A stretch of 15,669 nucleotides of DNA from Flavobacteriaceae bacterium (GCA_030590765.1 JAUVCP010000009.1:1-15669), one strand, 5' to 3'. Positions 6,024 to 15,308 are shown, counted from the stretch's first letter. Numbers and translations are program-made. The notes: generated by a model not told the origin, from the letters alone.

Positions 6024-7937
6024 ATGAAAAAAATTATTTTGATGTTTTTACTAATCTCAGTAATAGCATGTAAAAAAGAAGATTCTACTAAAGAAATTAA
6101 CAAGCAAACCAAAGAAATTGTACAATATAGTATTGAACAGTTTTATAAAAATAAAAATGTAAATGGGGGAGCTTTTAACAATGATGAAACAAAGTTACTG
6201 GTGAATAGCAATGAAACCGGCATTTACAATGTATTTGAAATAAATATTAAAAGTGGGCAAAAAAAGCAGATCACTTTTTCAAAAAAGGAATCATTTTTCG
6301 CTATTGATGAGGTTCCGGGATCTAAAGATATTTTATATACTGCCGATAAAGGAGGTGATGAAAACAACCATATTTATTTGCTTGCTAAAGATAGCAGTTC
6401 AACAGACCTAACTCCTGGAGATGAGGTGAAAGTGAATTTTGGTGGCTGGAGTGAAGATAAAAAATTCATGTTTTATTCTTCTAATAAAAGAGATAAAAAA
6501 TTCTTTGATCTCTATAAAATGAATCTAACAGATTGGAAGTCAAATATGATTTATAAGAATGAAAAAGGTTTGAATATTGGAGCTGTTTCTAATGACGAAA
6601 ACACTTTTAGCATATCAAAATCAATCACTACAAGTGAGGATAAGTTATTTTTATTTAATAGAAAAAATAAAAAAATGACTGAGATTTCTAATAAACCGGG
6701 TGTCTATAATAGTTCAGGTTTTAGTAAAAATGATCAGTATTTTTATTACACAACTGATGTGGATAAAGAATTTACTTATTTGGTACAATATGAAATAGCT
6801 ACTGGAAAGAAAAAAGTAATCTTTGAAACCAAATGGGATGTGATGTATAGTTATTTGAGTGAGAATGAAAAATACAGAATTATTGGAATCAATGAAGATG
6901 GCAAAACAAATTTAATAATCAAAGAGAATAAAACGGGTAAAAATATTGATTTCCCTGATATACCAGATGGTGACATCAAAGGAGTGAATATCTCAGAAAG
7001 CGAAAAATTAATGAGGCTAACTGTTGGTGCCTCAAAATCTACCAGTAATATTTATGTATATAATTTTGAGGATAGGTCTTTAAAAAAATTGACCAATACG
7101 ATGAATCCTGAATTGGATGCCGATAATCTGGTTTCTGCAGAGATTGTCCGTTTTAAATCATTTGACGGATTGGAAATTCCGGCAATCTATTATAAACCAT
7201 TAACAGCAAGTAAAGATAATAAGGTGCCGGCATTGGTGTGGGTGCATGGCGGTCCGGGTGGGCAATCAAGAGTTGGGTATTTTTCTTTGATTCAGTTCTT
7301 GGTAAATCATGGTTATGCTATTTTGGCAGTAAACAATCGTGGAAGTAGCGGATATGGTAAATCGTTTTTTAAAATGGATGATTTGAATCATGGAGATAAA
7401 GATTTAAAAGACTGTATTTGGGGTAAAAAATGGTTGCAGGAACAAAATTATATTGATGCCGATAAGATCGGAATTATTGGAGGTAGCTACGGAGGCTATA
7501 TGACCATGGCTGCAATGACCTTTACACCAGATGAATTTAAAGTTGGTGTAAATATATTTGGTGTTACCAATTGGTTAAGAACACTCAAATCTATTCCTCC
7601 TCACTGGGAGTCGTTTAGAGAAGCTTTATACAAAGAAATTGGAGATCCATTTACCAAAGATTCTATAAGATTATATGAGATCTCACCACTTTTTCATGCT
7701 AAAAATGTCAAGAATCCTGTAATGGTTCTTCAAGGAGCTAATGATCCAAGAGTTTTACAGGTAGAATCGGATGAAATTGTAAATGAAATGAGAAAAAATA
7801 ACATCCCTGTTGAATATGTTCTCTTTCCGGATGAAGGTCACGGATTTAGAAAAAAAGAAAATGAGATCAAAGGTTATGGTCAGGTTCTTTTGTTTTTAGA
7901 TAAATACCTTAAAGAGGTTCAGCCAGTTAAATCTTAG
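6024..7937 (+). CDS. S9 family prolyl oligopeptidase-type lipoprotein
   Basis: This is a 637-aa serine peptidase of the DPP/acylaminoacyl-peptidase type, which cleaves short peptides that can enter the cavity of its propeller. The signal MKKIILMFLLISVIAC makes Cys16 the lipidated residue. It is followed by KKEDS, which fits the X-K-(D/E)2-X lipoprotein export signal known from Capnocytophaga, so surface display is possible. Residues about 35-375 are a WD40/TolB-like beta-propeller with repeated blades. Residues about 380-637 are the alpha/beta-hydrolase domain: HGGPGG oxyanion motif, GGSYGGYM with nucleophile Ser488, Asp574 in GANDPRV and His606 in DEGHGF. The triad is intact and the length is normal for the family. 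The gene for a putative zinc protease lipoprotein follows after 8 bases, implying cotranscription. The exact substrate preference cannot be read from the sequence. Confidence 0.93.
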   Translation: MKKIILMFLLISVIACKKEDSTKEINKQTKEIVQYSIEQFYKNKNVNGGAFNNDETKLLVNSNETGIYNVFEINIKSGQKKQITFSKKESFFAIDEVPGSKDILYTADKGGDENNHIYLLAKDSSSTDLTPGDEVKVNFGGWSEDKKFMFYSSNKRDKKFFDLYKMNLTDWKSNMIYKNEKGLNIGAVSNDENTFSISKSITTSEDKLFLFNRKNKKMTEISNKPGVYNSSGFSKNDQYFYYTTDVDKEFTYLVQYEIATGKKKVIFETKWDVMYSYLSENEKYRIIGINEDGKTNLIIKENKTGKNIDFPDIPDGDIKGVNISESEKLMRLTVGASKSTSNIYVYNFEDRSLKKLTNTMNPELDADNLVSAEIVRFKSFDGLEIPAIYYKPLTASKDNKVPALVWVHGGPGGQSRVGYFSLIQFLVNHGYAILAVNNRGSSGYGKSFFKMDDLNHGDKDLKDCIWGKKWLQEQNYIDADKIGIIGGSYGGYMTMAAMTFTPDEFKVGVNIFGVTNWLRTLKSIPPHWESFREALYKEIGDPFTKDSIRLYEISPLFHAKNVKNPVMVLQGANDPRVLQVESDEIVNEMRKNNIPVEYVLFPDEGHGFRKKENEIKGYGQVLLFLDKYLKEVQPVKS

Positions 7938-7945
7938 TATTTAAA

Positions 7946-8971
7946 ATGCTAAAAATCCAATATGTTTTATTTTTAGGAATTCTTTTAATTTTTTTATCCT
8001 GTAAACAGGATAGGAAAGAATTGAAGAACATTAATTCTGAACCGACTCTTGTAGAAAAACTAAAAAATGTTTCCGATAGTATCAAAGTTGAAGATGTTGT
8101 TATAAAAAATATTTTCAAAAGTCAAATTCTTGCACACCAAGGAGATGCCTTTGATAGCACTATGATTATTGAAAAAGTGTATAAACCACATTTAAAATTA
8201 TGGAATAATTGTTATGCTATGATTTTTGGAGAGGACAATGCTCCAAAATTCAACACTGAAAAAGGAATGATTAACTGGAACAAAACTTTATATCCTGAAA
8301 ACAAAACCTTTTTTGATTCAAGAGCAAGAAAGCTTTTAGAACTAAATTTAGATTCTACAATTCAACATAACCTTGATCAATTTCATAAATTTGTTCCTTA
8401 CAAAGTGAAATCAACAATAAGTATTTTGTTTACCCCAATAACCGGGATTCTATTTGGAGGTTGTTCCAATGACCAATTTAGCATAGAATTAAATTACAAA
8501 GAACAAGATATTGAATATACTGTAACAAAGGGATTTCCACACGAATTGAATCATCTTGCATACGAACCATTGAGAGAAAATGATCCTAAAAAAAATACAG
8601 CACTTAGACAAACTATAGATGAAGGTTTTGCTTGTTATTTTACCTGGATGTTTTTTGAAAGGAAAATTTCAAAGTTTGAAGCAGTAGAGAATATGACAGA
8701 AAAAGAATGGAATTGGTATTTGAAAAATGAAAAAGAAATATTTAATAAACTAAGTCTATTTTTTGATAACGAAAGCGGAGACAATCCATTGTTGAGAAAT
8801 GATAAATATCAATTATTCCCAAATGCTCCAAAAACCTTGTATTATTGGTTAGGTTTCAGAATTATTCAGCATTATGTGAACTTACATGGAGAAAATTCCT
8901 GGAGAGATATCTATGAAATGAATGTTCAGGAGGTATTAGATAAAAGTGATTATGAAAACCATATCAATTAA
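7946..8971 (+). CDS. DUF2268/GldB-related putative zinc-protease lipoprotein
   Basis: The 341-aa product starts MLKIQYVLFLGILLIFLSC, a lipoprotein signal with Cys19 as the anchor. The core carries an HExxH zinc motif, His199-Glu-Leu-Asn-His203 (GFPHELNHLAYEP), and a second acidic motif IDEGFACYF with Glu226, 23 residues on. That is the arrangement of gluzincin metallopeptidases and of DUF2268, annotated as predicted Zn-dependent proteases. The C-terminal stretch YYWLGFRIIQHYVNLHG resembles the end of DUF2268 proteins and of the gliding lipoprotein GldB, which shares this fold; I do not call it GldB because the N-terminal half does not look like it and the gld neighbours are absent. It lies 8 bases after the S9 peptidase, so the two are probably made together at the envelope. 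Peptidase activity is inferred from the motifs only. Confidence 0.82.
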   Translation: MLKIQYVLFLGILLIFLSCKQDRKELKNINSEPTLVEKLKNVSDSIKVEDVVIKNIFKSQILAHQGDAFDSTMIIEKVYKPHLKLWNNCYAMIFGEDNAPKFNTEKGMINWNKTLYPENKTFFDSRARKLLELNLDSTIQHNLDQFHKFVPYKVKSTISILFTPITGILFGGCSNDQFSIELNYKEQDIEYTVTKGFPHELNHLAYEPLRENDPKKNTALRQTIDEGFACYFTWMFFERKISKFEAVENMTEKEWNWYLKNEKEIFNKLSLFFDNESGDNPLLRNDKYQLFPNAPKTLYYWLGFRIIQHYVNLHGENSWRDIYEMNVQEVLDKSDYENHIN

Positions 8972-9001
8972 TTAAATATCGAATTCCTCATCATTTTTAC
9001 A

Positions 9002-9009
9002 TACTTTTG
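9002..9009 (+). promoter_or_regulatory. Candidate -7 element for the symporter operon
   Basis: TACTTTTG matches the Bacteroidota -7 consensus TAnnTTTG exactly and lies 32 bases before the ATG at 9042, in a 70-base gap. No convincing TTG -33 element is visible at the right distance. It would drive the symporter and the M28 peptidase together. Confidence 0.45.
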
Positions 9010-9041
9010 AAACTTTAAGTCTTTAATTTTATATCTGAATT

Positions 9042-10508
9042 ATGATAGAAGAAATCATCAAAGGTATCAATGATATCGTATGGAGTAATGCTCTTATTTT
9101 TGTAGCACTTGCATCAGGGATATTTTATTCATTTAAAACCAGATTTGTCCAAATACGAATGATCAAAGAAATGGTTCGTCTTCTATTTGGAGGGAAATCT
9201 TCCGAAAGAGGTGTTTCTTCTTTTCAGGCATTTGCAATTGCTATTTCAGGAAGAGTAGGTACTGGTAACATTGCTGGTGTGGCAACGGCGATTGCTCTAG
9301 GTGGTCCTGGTGCTATTTTCTGGATGTGGGTAATTGCATTTTTAGGCTCGGCTTCTGCTTTTGTTGAGGCAACATTAGGTCAATTATACAAAGAGAATAA
9401 AGGAGGGGAATATAGAGGTGGTCCTGCCTATTATATTGAAAAAGGGCTGGGGATTAAATGGTTTGCTGCTCTTTTTGCAATTGCTACAATTTTTAGTACT
9501 GCATTATTTTTACCTGGTGTACAGGCAAATAGTATAGCAGCTGGTTTGAAAAGCGCATTTGATATTGATGTAGCTCATACAGGTATTGGTATCATTGTTT
9601 TTTTAGCAATTATTGTGTTTGGTGGGGTAAAAAGAATTGGTAAATTTTCTGAAATAGTCGTTCCTTTTATGGCAATTGCTTATGTATTGCTTGCAGTGAT
9701 TATTATAGGAATGAATTTTAGAGAGATCCCAGAAATACTTAAACTGATTGTAACTTCAGCATTTGGCGCCAATCAGGCATTTGGAGGAATAGTTGGAATG
9801 GCCATTATGTGGGGTGTAAAACGTGGAATTTATTCTAATGAAGCTGGACAAGGAACTGCGCCTCATGCTGCCGCTGCTGCCGAGGTTAGTCATCCTGCAA
9901 AACAAGGTTTGGTACAGGCATTTTCGGTTTATATTGACACTTTGTTTGTATGTACGGCAACTGCATTTATGATCTTATTTACACTTCAATACAATGTGAT
10001 CGATCCTAATGGAGGGTTTTTATTTGAACATCTTCCAGGTGTGGAATTTGGACCAGAATACACTCAACTTGCCATTGAAAGTCAGTTTCCAGGGTTTGGA
10101 AAAATATTTGTCGCAGTAGCACTTTCTTTCTTTGCATTTACTACTATTATGGCATATTACTATATCGCTGAAACCAATGTAAGTTATCTGGAACATAAAA
10201 AAGATAAAAAATGGATGATCTGGGCATTGCGAATTTTACTGCTTGGAGCTACTTTTTATGGAACGATTAGATCTGCAGAATTAGCTTGGACCATGGGAGA
10301 TATAGGTGTTGGAATTATGGCCTGGTTAAACTTTATTGCCATTTTCTTATTGAGAAAACCTGCTCTTGCTCTCTTAAAAGATTATGAAAAACAAAAAAAA
10401 GAAGGCAAAGAACCTGTTTATGATCCGGATGAATCTAATTTAGGAATTAAGAACGTTGAGATCTGGAGAAGAATTGCCGGAAGAATAAAAGATAAAGAGA
10501 ACAATTAA
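9042..10508 (+). CDS. AGCS family sodium:alanine/glycine symporter
   Basis: This 488-aa inner-membrane protein imports small neutral amino acids, typically alanine or glycine, with sodium or protons. It has about ten to eleven hydrophobic segments and the family signature SGRVGTGNIAGVATAIALGG at about residues 68-87, followed by GPGAIFWMWV. Further AGCS marks are RGGPAYYIEKGLG, the segment with NQAFGGIVGMAIMWGVKRGI, and SNEAGQGTAPHAAAAA. The C-terminal cytoplasmic tail is Lys/Glu-rich (DYEKQKKEGKEP). Length is normal for the family. The M28 peptidase gene begins 18 bases after its stop, suggesting one transcript in which released amino acids are taken up. Family assignment is secure; the choice between alanine, glycine and other small amino acids cannot be made from sequence reading alone. 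Confidence 0.95.
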   Translation: MIEEIIKGINDIVWSNALIFVALASGIFYSFKTRFVQIRMIKEMVRLLFGGKSSERGVSSFQAFAIAISGRVGTGNIAGVATAIALGGPGAIFWMWVIAFLGSASAFVEATLGQLYKENKGGEYRGGPAYYIEKGLGIKWFAALFAIATIFSTALFLPGVQANSIAAGLKSAFDIDVAHTGIGIIVFLAIIVFGGVKRIGKFSEIVVPFMAIAYVLLAVIIIGMNFREIPEILKLIVTSAFGANQAFGGIVGMAIMWGVKRGIYSNEAGQGTAPHAAAAAEVSHPAKQGLVQAFSVYIDTLFVCTATAFMILFTLQYNVIDPNGGFLFEHLPGVEFGPEYTQLAIESQFPGFGKIFVAVALSFFAFTTIMAYYYIAETNVSYLEHKKDKKWMIWALRILLLGATFYGTIRSAELAWTMGDIGVGIMAWLNFIAIFLLRKPALALLKDYEKQKKEGKEPVYDPDESNLGIKNVEIWRRIAGRIKDKENN

Positions 10509-10526
10509 TTTCAAACCTATAAGTTC

Positions 10527-12866
10527 ATGTCTTCCAAAAAAAATTATAGTGCAGCAGTTTCTTTCATTGTGATTCTGCTAACAATTTATTGGAGTTTAAA
10601 TTCTTTAATGCCAAATAGAATTACAAATTTAGAGACTCCTAAAAACGAATTTTCTGCAGAAAGAGCGTTGATCCATTTAAAAGAGATTACAAAGAAACCT
10701 CATTATGTTGGAACTAAAAATCATGAGGAAGTTCGAAATTATATCATTTCTGAATTAGAAAATCTTGGGTTGACCGTTGAAATTCAAACACAGGTTGCTA
10801 TCAATACGAAATGGAGAGCAGGTACCAACACAAAAAATATTTTAGCAAGAATTAAGGGATCAGAAAAAGGTAAAGCCTTACTCTTGTTAACTCATTACGA
10901 TTCAGCTGTACATTCTTCGCCAGGAGCTGCTGATGCCGGATCAGGAGTTGTTGTTATATTAGAAGGAATAAGAGCTTATCTGTCTAATAATCCCAAACCA
11001 AAGAATGATATAATTATTTTAATTTCTGATGCCGAAGAGCTGGGTTTACTTGGTGCAAATGCTTTTGTTAATTACCATCCATGGGCAAAAGATGTTGGGT
11101 TGGTATTAAATTTTGAAGCAAGAGGAAGTGGCGGCCCGAGCTATATTTTAATGGAAACCAATGGTGGAAATAGAAATCTGGTTAAAGCTTTTAATCAGGC
11201 TAAAGTTAAATATCCTGTCGGGAATTCTTTGTTGTACAGCATCTATAAAATGCTACCAAACGATACCGACCTAACAGTTTTTAGAGAAGATGGAAATATC
11301 AAAGGTTTTAATTTTGCCTTTTTAGATGATCACTATGATTATCATACTTCTCAGGATTCTTATGAAAGGATGGACAAAAATACGCTACAACATCAGGCTG
11401 ATTATTTAATGCCTTTGCTTAACTATTTTGCAAATGCAAATCTAGAAAATCTGAACGCAGAAGAGGATCATGTATTTTTCAACTTTCCTGGATTTGTTTT
11501 AATGAATTATCCGTTTTCTTGGGTAAAACCGATGGCAATTCTTGCAGTATTATGGTTCTTCTTTCTTCTTTTTGTTGGATTCAAAAACAGAATTCTATCT
11601 GTTAAAGAAATATTTAAAGGATTGATTGCATTTTTATTAGTGTTGATTCTTTCAGGAGTTGTGACTTTTTATGGATGGAAATTATTACTAAAAATATATC
11701 CGCAATACATCGATATACTTCATGGGTTCACCTATAATGGTCATTATTATATTGCTGGATTTATTGCATTGACTCTTGGAATAAGTTTCTGGATCTACCA
11801 TAATTATTTTAAAAAATACAAAATTGAGAATTTATTGATTGCCCCGGTATTTATATGGTTGATTATAAATATTGCTATTGCCGCATATCTTCCCGGAGCA
11901 GGATTTTTTATCAAATCTTCTTTTACCGGATTGTTGATTTTAACGATTATACTTTTTTATAAAGGAAGTGAGAATAACAAAATCATCTTGTTTTCTTTTT
12001 TAGTAATTCCAGTATTGATGATCTTTGCTCCACTGATACAGATGTTCCCCATAGGATTGGGATTAAAAATGACAGTTATAAGTGCTGTTTTAACTGTGTT
12101 GGTATTTGGGATTCTCCTACCGATTTTTGCTTCATATAAAGAAGTAAAAGGCTTATCAAAATTATTTTTTCTGATAGCAATTCTGGCTTTTGTCTCTGCT
12201 GGTTTTACTTCTAAATATTCTACAGAAAGAAAACAGCCAAACAGTATTTTATATTTTTTAGATACTGATGCTAATAAGGCATACTGGGCAAGTTATAATT
12301 CAAAAGTAGATGATTTTACAGAACAATTTCTTGGAAAAGATCCAACTATTGGAAGTTTTTCAAAAGAAGTTTCTACAAGTAAATATGGTACTAATTTTAA
12401 ATTGTATAAAGAAACAGAGATCATAAACCTTCTACAACCTAAAGTAGAAATTATGGAAGATTCTATTATGGATTCTGTTAGGAAAATACATATAAAGATC
12501 AGCCCGCAAAGAAGAGTGAATAAATTAGAATTGATAAGCAGAAACACACTGCATTTTAAAGGGTTTGCCATCAATGGAGAAATTTTAAGTCAAAAAGACA
12601 ATGAAAAATACATCTTTACAACAGAAAAAAGAAAGCATGTGTTGACTTATTATTTCACCAAAAATGAGGAGGTTTTAGATATAAAAATGATTCTACCAAA
12701 GGGTGAAAATCCGGTTTTTGAGATTTGGGAAACCTCTTATGATCTGTATAACAATCAAAATGTAAGAGAAATAAAAGATAAAATTACTCCAAGAAAGGAT
12801 TTTATGATGCCAATGCCATTTATATTGAATGATGCTGTAGTTATCAAAAAGAAAATAATACTATAA
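10527..12866 (+). CDS. Membrane-anchored M28 family metallopeptidase
   Basis: The 779-aa protein has one N-terminal membrane segment (about residues 8-28), an M28 peptidase domain (about 40-310), some eight further membrane segments (about 330-565) and a 200-residue soluble C-terminal domain. The layout resembles the eukaryotic ERMP1/vacuolar membrane protease group. All co-catalytic zinc ligands are visible: His123 (LTHYDS), Asp136 (ADAGSG), Glu171 with the general base Glu170 (DAEELGLLGA), Glu197 (NFEARG) and His273 (YHTSQDSY). The active domain is expected to face the periplasm and trim N-terminal residues from peptides. It follows the amino-acid symporter by 18 bases, which fits a peptide-scavenging role. 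After its stop there are 112 bases with a promoter for pgk. Family and metal site are confident; specificity is not known. Confidence 0.92.
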   Translation: MSSKKNYSAAVSFIVILLTIYWSLNSLMPNRITNLETPKNEFSAERALIHLKEITKKPHYVGTKNHEEVRNYIISELENLGLTVEIQTQVAINTKWRAGTNTKNILARIKGSEKGKALLLLTHYDSAVHSSPGAADAGSGVVVILEGIRAYLSNNPKPKNDIIILISDAEELGLLGANAFVNYHPWAKDVGLVLNFEARGSGGPSYILMETNGGNRNLVKAFNQAKVKYPVGNSLLYSIYKMLPNDTDLTVFREDGNIKGFNFAFLDDHYDYHTSQDSYERMDKNTLQHQADYLMPLLNYFANANLENLNAEEDHVFFNFPGFVLMNYPFSWVKPMAILAVLWFFFLLFVGFKNRILSVKEIFKGLIAFLLVLILSGVVTFYGWKLLLKIYPQYIDILHGFTYNGHYYIAGFIALTLGISFWIYHNYFKKYKIENLLIAPVFIWLIINIAIAAYLPGAGFFIKSSFTGLLILTIILFYKGSENNKIILFSFLVIPVLMIFAPLIQMFPIGLGLKMTVISAVLTVLVFGILLPIFASYKEVKGLSKLFFLIAILAFVSAGFTSKYSTERKQPNSILYFLDTDANKAYWASYNSKVDDFTEQFLGKDPTIGSFSKEVSTSKYGTNFKLYKETEIINLLQPKVEIMEDSIMDSVRKIHIKISPQRRVNKLELISRNTLHFKGFAINGEILSQKDNEKYIFTTEKRKHVLTYYFTKNEEVLDIKMILPKGENPVFEIWETSYDLYNNQNVREIKDKITPRKDFMMPMPFILNDAVVIKKKIIL

Positions 12867-12917
12867 ATATTCCAATTTCATATTAAAAGAGGCAAAGGTT
12901 AAATCCTAAGTTATTCG

Positions 12918-12925
12918 TATATTTG
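12918..12925 (+). promoter_or_regulatory. Candidate -7 element for pgk
   Basis: TATATTTG is an exact TAnnTTTG match, 53 bases before the pgk ATG, in the 112-base gap after the M28 gene. It is the same octamer as the two copies at 473-488. No clear TTG lies at the usual -33 distance. Confidence 0.5.
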
Positions 12926-12978
12926 CATTTCTAAAAATGACAAAAAATTCGCACCAATCGAAATAATAAAACAAACTT

Positions 12979-14166
12979 ATGAAAACCATTAACGATTTTA
13001 ATTTCAAGAACAAGAAAGCATTGATCAGAGTTGATTTTAATGTCCCATTAAATGAAAATTTAGAGGTAACAGATACAACAAGAATTGAAGCTGCAAAACC
13101 TACTATTATAAAGATCCTTGAGGATGGGGGAAGCGCTATATTAATGTCCCATCTTGGAAGACCAAAAGGTGTTGAAGAGAAATTTTCATTAAAGCATATT
13201 GTGAAGTCTGTTAGTGATATTTTAGGTGTTCACATCAAATTTATTGATAATTGTGTTGGTGAGGAAGTGGAAAAAGCTGCTGCTGAATTACAGAATGGAG
13301 AAATTTTATTATTGGAAAATTTACGTTTTCATCCGGAAGAAAAAGCAGGAGATGTTGATTTTGCAAAAGAATTATCAAAACTGGGAGATATCTATGTGAA
13401 TGACGCATTTGGTACTGCGCACAGAGCTCATGCATCAACAACCATTATTGCACAATTCTTTCCTGAGAATAAATGTTTTGGAATATTATTAGCAAAGGAA
13501 ATAGAAAGTTTAAATGCTGTTTTAAACGATAGTAAAAAACCTGTTACAGCAATTATTGGTGGAGCAAAGGTTTCTTCTAAAATTGATGTAATCAAAAATA
13601 TCATGGATAAGGTTGACAATATCATCATCGGTGGTGGAATGGCCTATACTTTTGTAAAAGTAAAAGGTGGTAATATTGGTGATTCCATTTGTGAAGATGA
13701 TAAAATGGATGTAGCACAGGATATTTTAAATCTGGCAAAACAAAAGAAAACAAAAATTCACTTACCACTGGATGTAATTGCGGCTGATTCGTTTAGTCCA
13801 GATGCAAAAACTAAGATTTGTGATATTTATGATATTCCAGAGGGTTGGCAAGGTTTAGATGCTGGTCCGAAAACAAATATTGCTTTTTCATATGTTATTG
13901 CCAATTCTAAAACTATTTTATGGAATGGTCCTATTGGAGTTTTTGAAATGAAAAAATTTGCCAAAGGAACTATCGAAATGGGAAATGCAATTGTAGATGC
14001 AACTACTGATGGTGCTTTTTCTCTTGTTGGAGGAGGTGATTCAGTTGCTGCAGTGAAACAATTTGGTCTTGCCGATAAAGTGAGCTATGTTTCTACCGGT
14101 GGTGGAGCAATGTTAGAAATGCTAGAAGGTAAAACTTTACCTGGAATTGAAGCTATATTGAAATAG
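12979..14166 (+). CDS. pgk: Phosphoglycerate kinase
   Basis: Pgk transfers phosphate from 1,3-bisphosphoglycerate to ADP in glycolysis, and works in reverse in gluconeogenesis, in the cytoplasm. The 395-aa length is typical. The N-terminal domain shows [13 protein letters not shown] (Asp19, Asn21), SHLGRPKG (His58, Arg61) and [13 protein letters not shown], the 3-phosphoglycerate site. The hinge and nucleotide domain show [15 protein letters not shown], the NGPIGVFE loop and the nucleotide-binding VGGGDSVAA (GGGD at 351-354), ending in [20 protein letters not shown]. Nothing is missing. It has its own TATATTTG promoter and is followed by a strong hairpin at 14201-14240, so it is probably mostly a single-gene transcript. 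Confidence 0.98.
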   Translation: MKTINDFNFKNKKALIRVDFNVPLNENLEVTDTTRIEAAKPTIIKILEDGGSAILMSHLGRPKGVEEKFSLKHIVKSVSDILGVHIKFIDNCVGEEVEKAAAELQNGEILLLENLRFHPEEKAGDVDFAKELSKLGDIYVNDAFGTAHRAHASTTIIAQFFPENKCFGILLAKEIESLNAVLNDSKKPVTAIIGGAKVSSKIDVIKNIMDKVDNIIIGGGMAYTFVKVKGGNIGDSICEDDKMDVAQDILNLAKQKKTKIHLPLDVIAADSFSPDAKTKICDIYDIPEGWQGLDAGPKTNIAFSYVIANSKTILWNGPIGVFEMKKFAKGTIEMGNAIVDATTDGAFSLVGGGDSVAAVKQFGLADKVSYVSTGGGAMLEMLEGKTLPGIEAILK

Positions 14167-14200
14167 CATTGCTTTTGAAAGGTAGATACCTAAAAAATAA

Positions 14201-14240
14201 AAATCCTTCCTGCCAATTGTTATCTATGTAGGAAGGATTT
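14201..14240. terminator. Perfect 11 bp hairpin between pgk and the Tas-like gene
   Basis: AAATCCTTCCT (14201-14211) and AGGAAGGATTT (14230-14240) are exact inverted arms with an 18-base loop containing CAATTG. On the plus strand only TTT and then AT-rich sequence follow; on the minus strand the stem is followed by a longer T tract (TTTTTATTTTTT). It probably ends pgk transcription, but it sits only 17 bases before the next ATG, so it would also lie in the leader of any transcript reading into that gene. Confidence 0.65.
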
Positions 14241-14257
14241 ATAAATTATAACCAATT

Positions 14258-15301
14258 ATGAAATATACTACACTCCCAAATACCGATATAAAAGTTAGCA
14301 AAATATGTTTAGGCACCATGACCTTTGGTGAGCAAAACACAGAGAATGATGCTCATAAACAATTGAATTATGCTGTAGAACAAGGTGTTAATTTTGTGGA
14401 TACAGCTGAACTATATCCCGTTCCCGGAAGGAAAGAAACACAAGGTTTGACGGAAAAGTATATTGGAACCTGGTTAAAAGATCAAAAACGGGAAGATCTT
14501 GTGATTGGAAGTAAGATTACGGGGCCAAGTGGAGGTTTAGGTTATATTAGGGAGAATTTAGGATTTTCCAATAAAGCTATGGATGATGCTATTGAAAAAA
14601 ATCTTAAACGATTACAAACCGATTATATTGATTTGTATCAGTTACACTGGCCTGAAAGAAGTGCCAATTTTTTTGGAACTAGAAATTACAAACATGACTT
14701 TGAAGAAAAGTGGGTGAATAATTTTAAAGAAGTCATTGAAAAATTAAACACTTTTGTTAAAGAAGGAAAGATTCGTCATTACGGAGTTTCTAATGAAACA
14801 GCTTGGGGAGTAATGCGACATTTGAGTGAAAGTGAAAAAAATAACCTTACCCGGTGCAAAACCATTCAAAATCCATACTCTTTATTGAACAGAACTTTTG
14901 AAATGAATCTGGCTGAAATTTCTATGCATGAAAAAGTTGGTTTATTGGCTTATTCCCCATTGGCTTTTGGTGCATTAAGTGGTAAGTATTTAAATGAAAG
15001 ACCTGATAATTCACGTCTTAAATTATATCCTCAAATGCTCATTATGCGCAAGTATTTAAGTAAAGAAGCTGTTTTTGTTACCGAAAAATACTTAGAACTG
15101 GCTTCAAAAAATAACATGAGTCTAACAGAACTGGCCTTGGCTTTTATCAATCAACAACCTTTTGTAACCAGCAATATTATTGGAGCTACTACCATGGAAC
15201 AACTAAAAGAAAATATTGGCAGTATTGATATTTCCTTATCAGATGAAATTTTAGAGAAAATTAATAAAATTAATGAGTTACAACCAAATCCAGCACCTTA
15301 A
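14258..15301 (+). CDS. tas: Tas-type NADP(H)-dependent aldo/keto reductase
   Basis: This 347-aa cytoplasmic protein is a close relative of E. coli Tas (about 346 aa), an aldo/keto reductase that reduces carbonyl compounds with NADPH. It shares the Tas hallmarks LGTMTFGEQN, AELYPVPGR and ETQGLTE, then the strand ending SKITGPSGG. The AKR tetrad is complete: Asp48, Tyr53, Lys86 and His130 (QLHWPERS). The C-terminal cofactor region IIGATTMEQLKENI is present, followed by a short tail ending in NPAP. The physiological substrate is unknown for most members of the family. The gene sits 91 bases downstream of pgk behind a hairpin. TGCTTTTG at 14169-14176, one mismatch from TAnnTTTG, may be its promoter, which would place the hairpin in its leader. 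It converges with trpS. Confidence 0.93.
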   Translation: MKYTTLPNTDIKVSKICLGTMTFGEQNTENDAHKQLNYAVEQGVNFVDTAELYPVPGRKETQGLTEKYIGTWLKDQKREDLVIGSKITGPSGGLGYIRENLGFSNKAMDDAIEKNLKRLQTDYIDLYQLHWPERSANFFGTRNYKHDFEEKWVNNFKEVIEKLNTFVKEGKIRHYGVSNETAWGVMRHLSESEKNNLTRCKTIQNPYSLLNRTFEMNLAEISMHEKVGLLAYSPLAFGALSGKYLNERPDNSRLKLYPQMLIMRKYLSKEAVFVTEKYLELASKNNMSLTELALAFINQQPFVTSNIIGATTMEQLKENIGSIDISLSDEILEKINKINELQPNPAP

Positions 15302-15308
15302 GGGTTTC

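Noticed and set aside
7927..8118. Minus-strand 63-codon frame over the start of the DUF2268 gene
   Set aside because: It overlaps a recognised lipoprotein start and has no recognisable protein features.
7946..8971. Calling this gene gldB
   Set aside because: Only the C-terminal pattern and the HExxH fold are shared; the N-terminal half and the gene neighbourhood do not support it.
12293..12574. Minus-strand 93-codon frame in the M28 gene
   Set aside because: It is antisense to the continuous C-terminal domain of the M28 protein, with no family resemblance.
13241..13628. Two minus-strand frames inside pgk
   Set aside because: They are shadows of a highly conserved gene.
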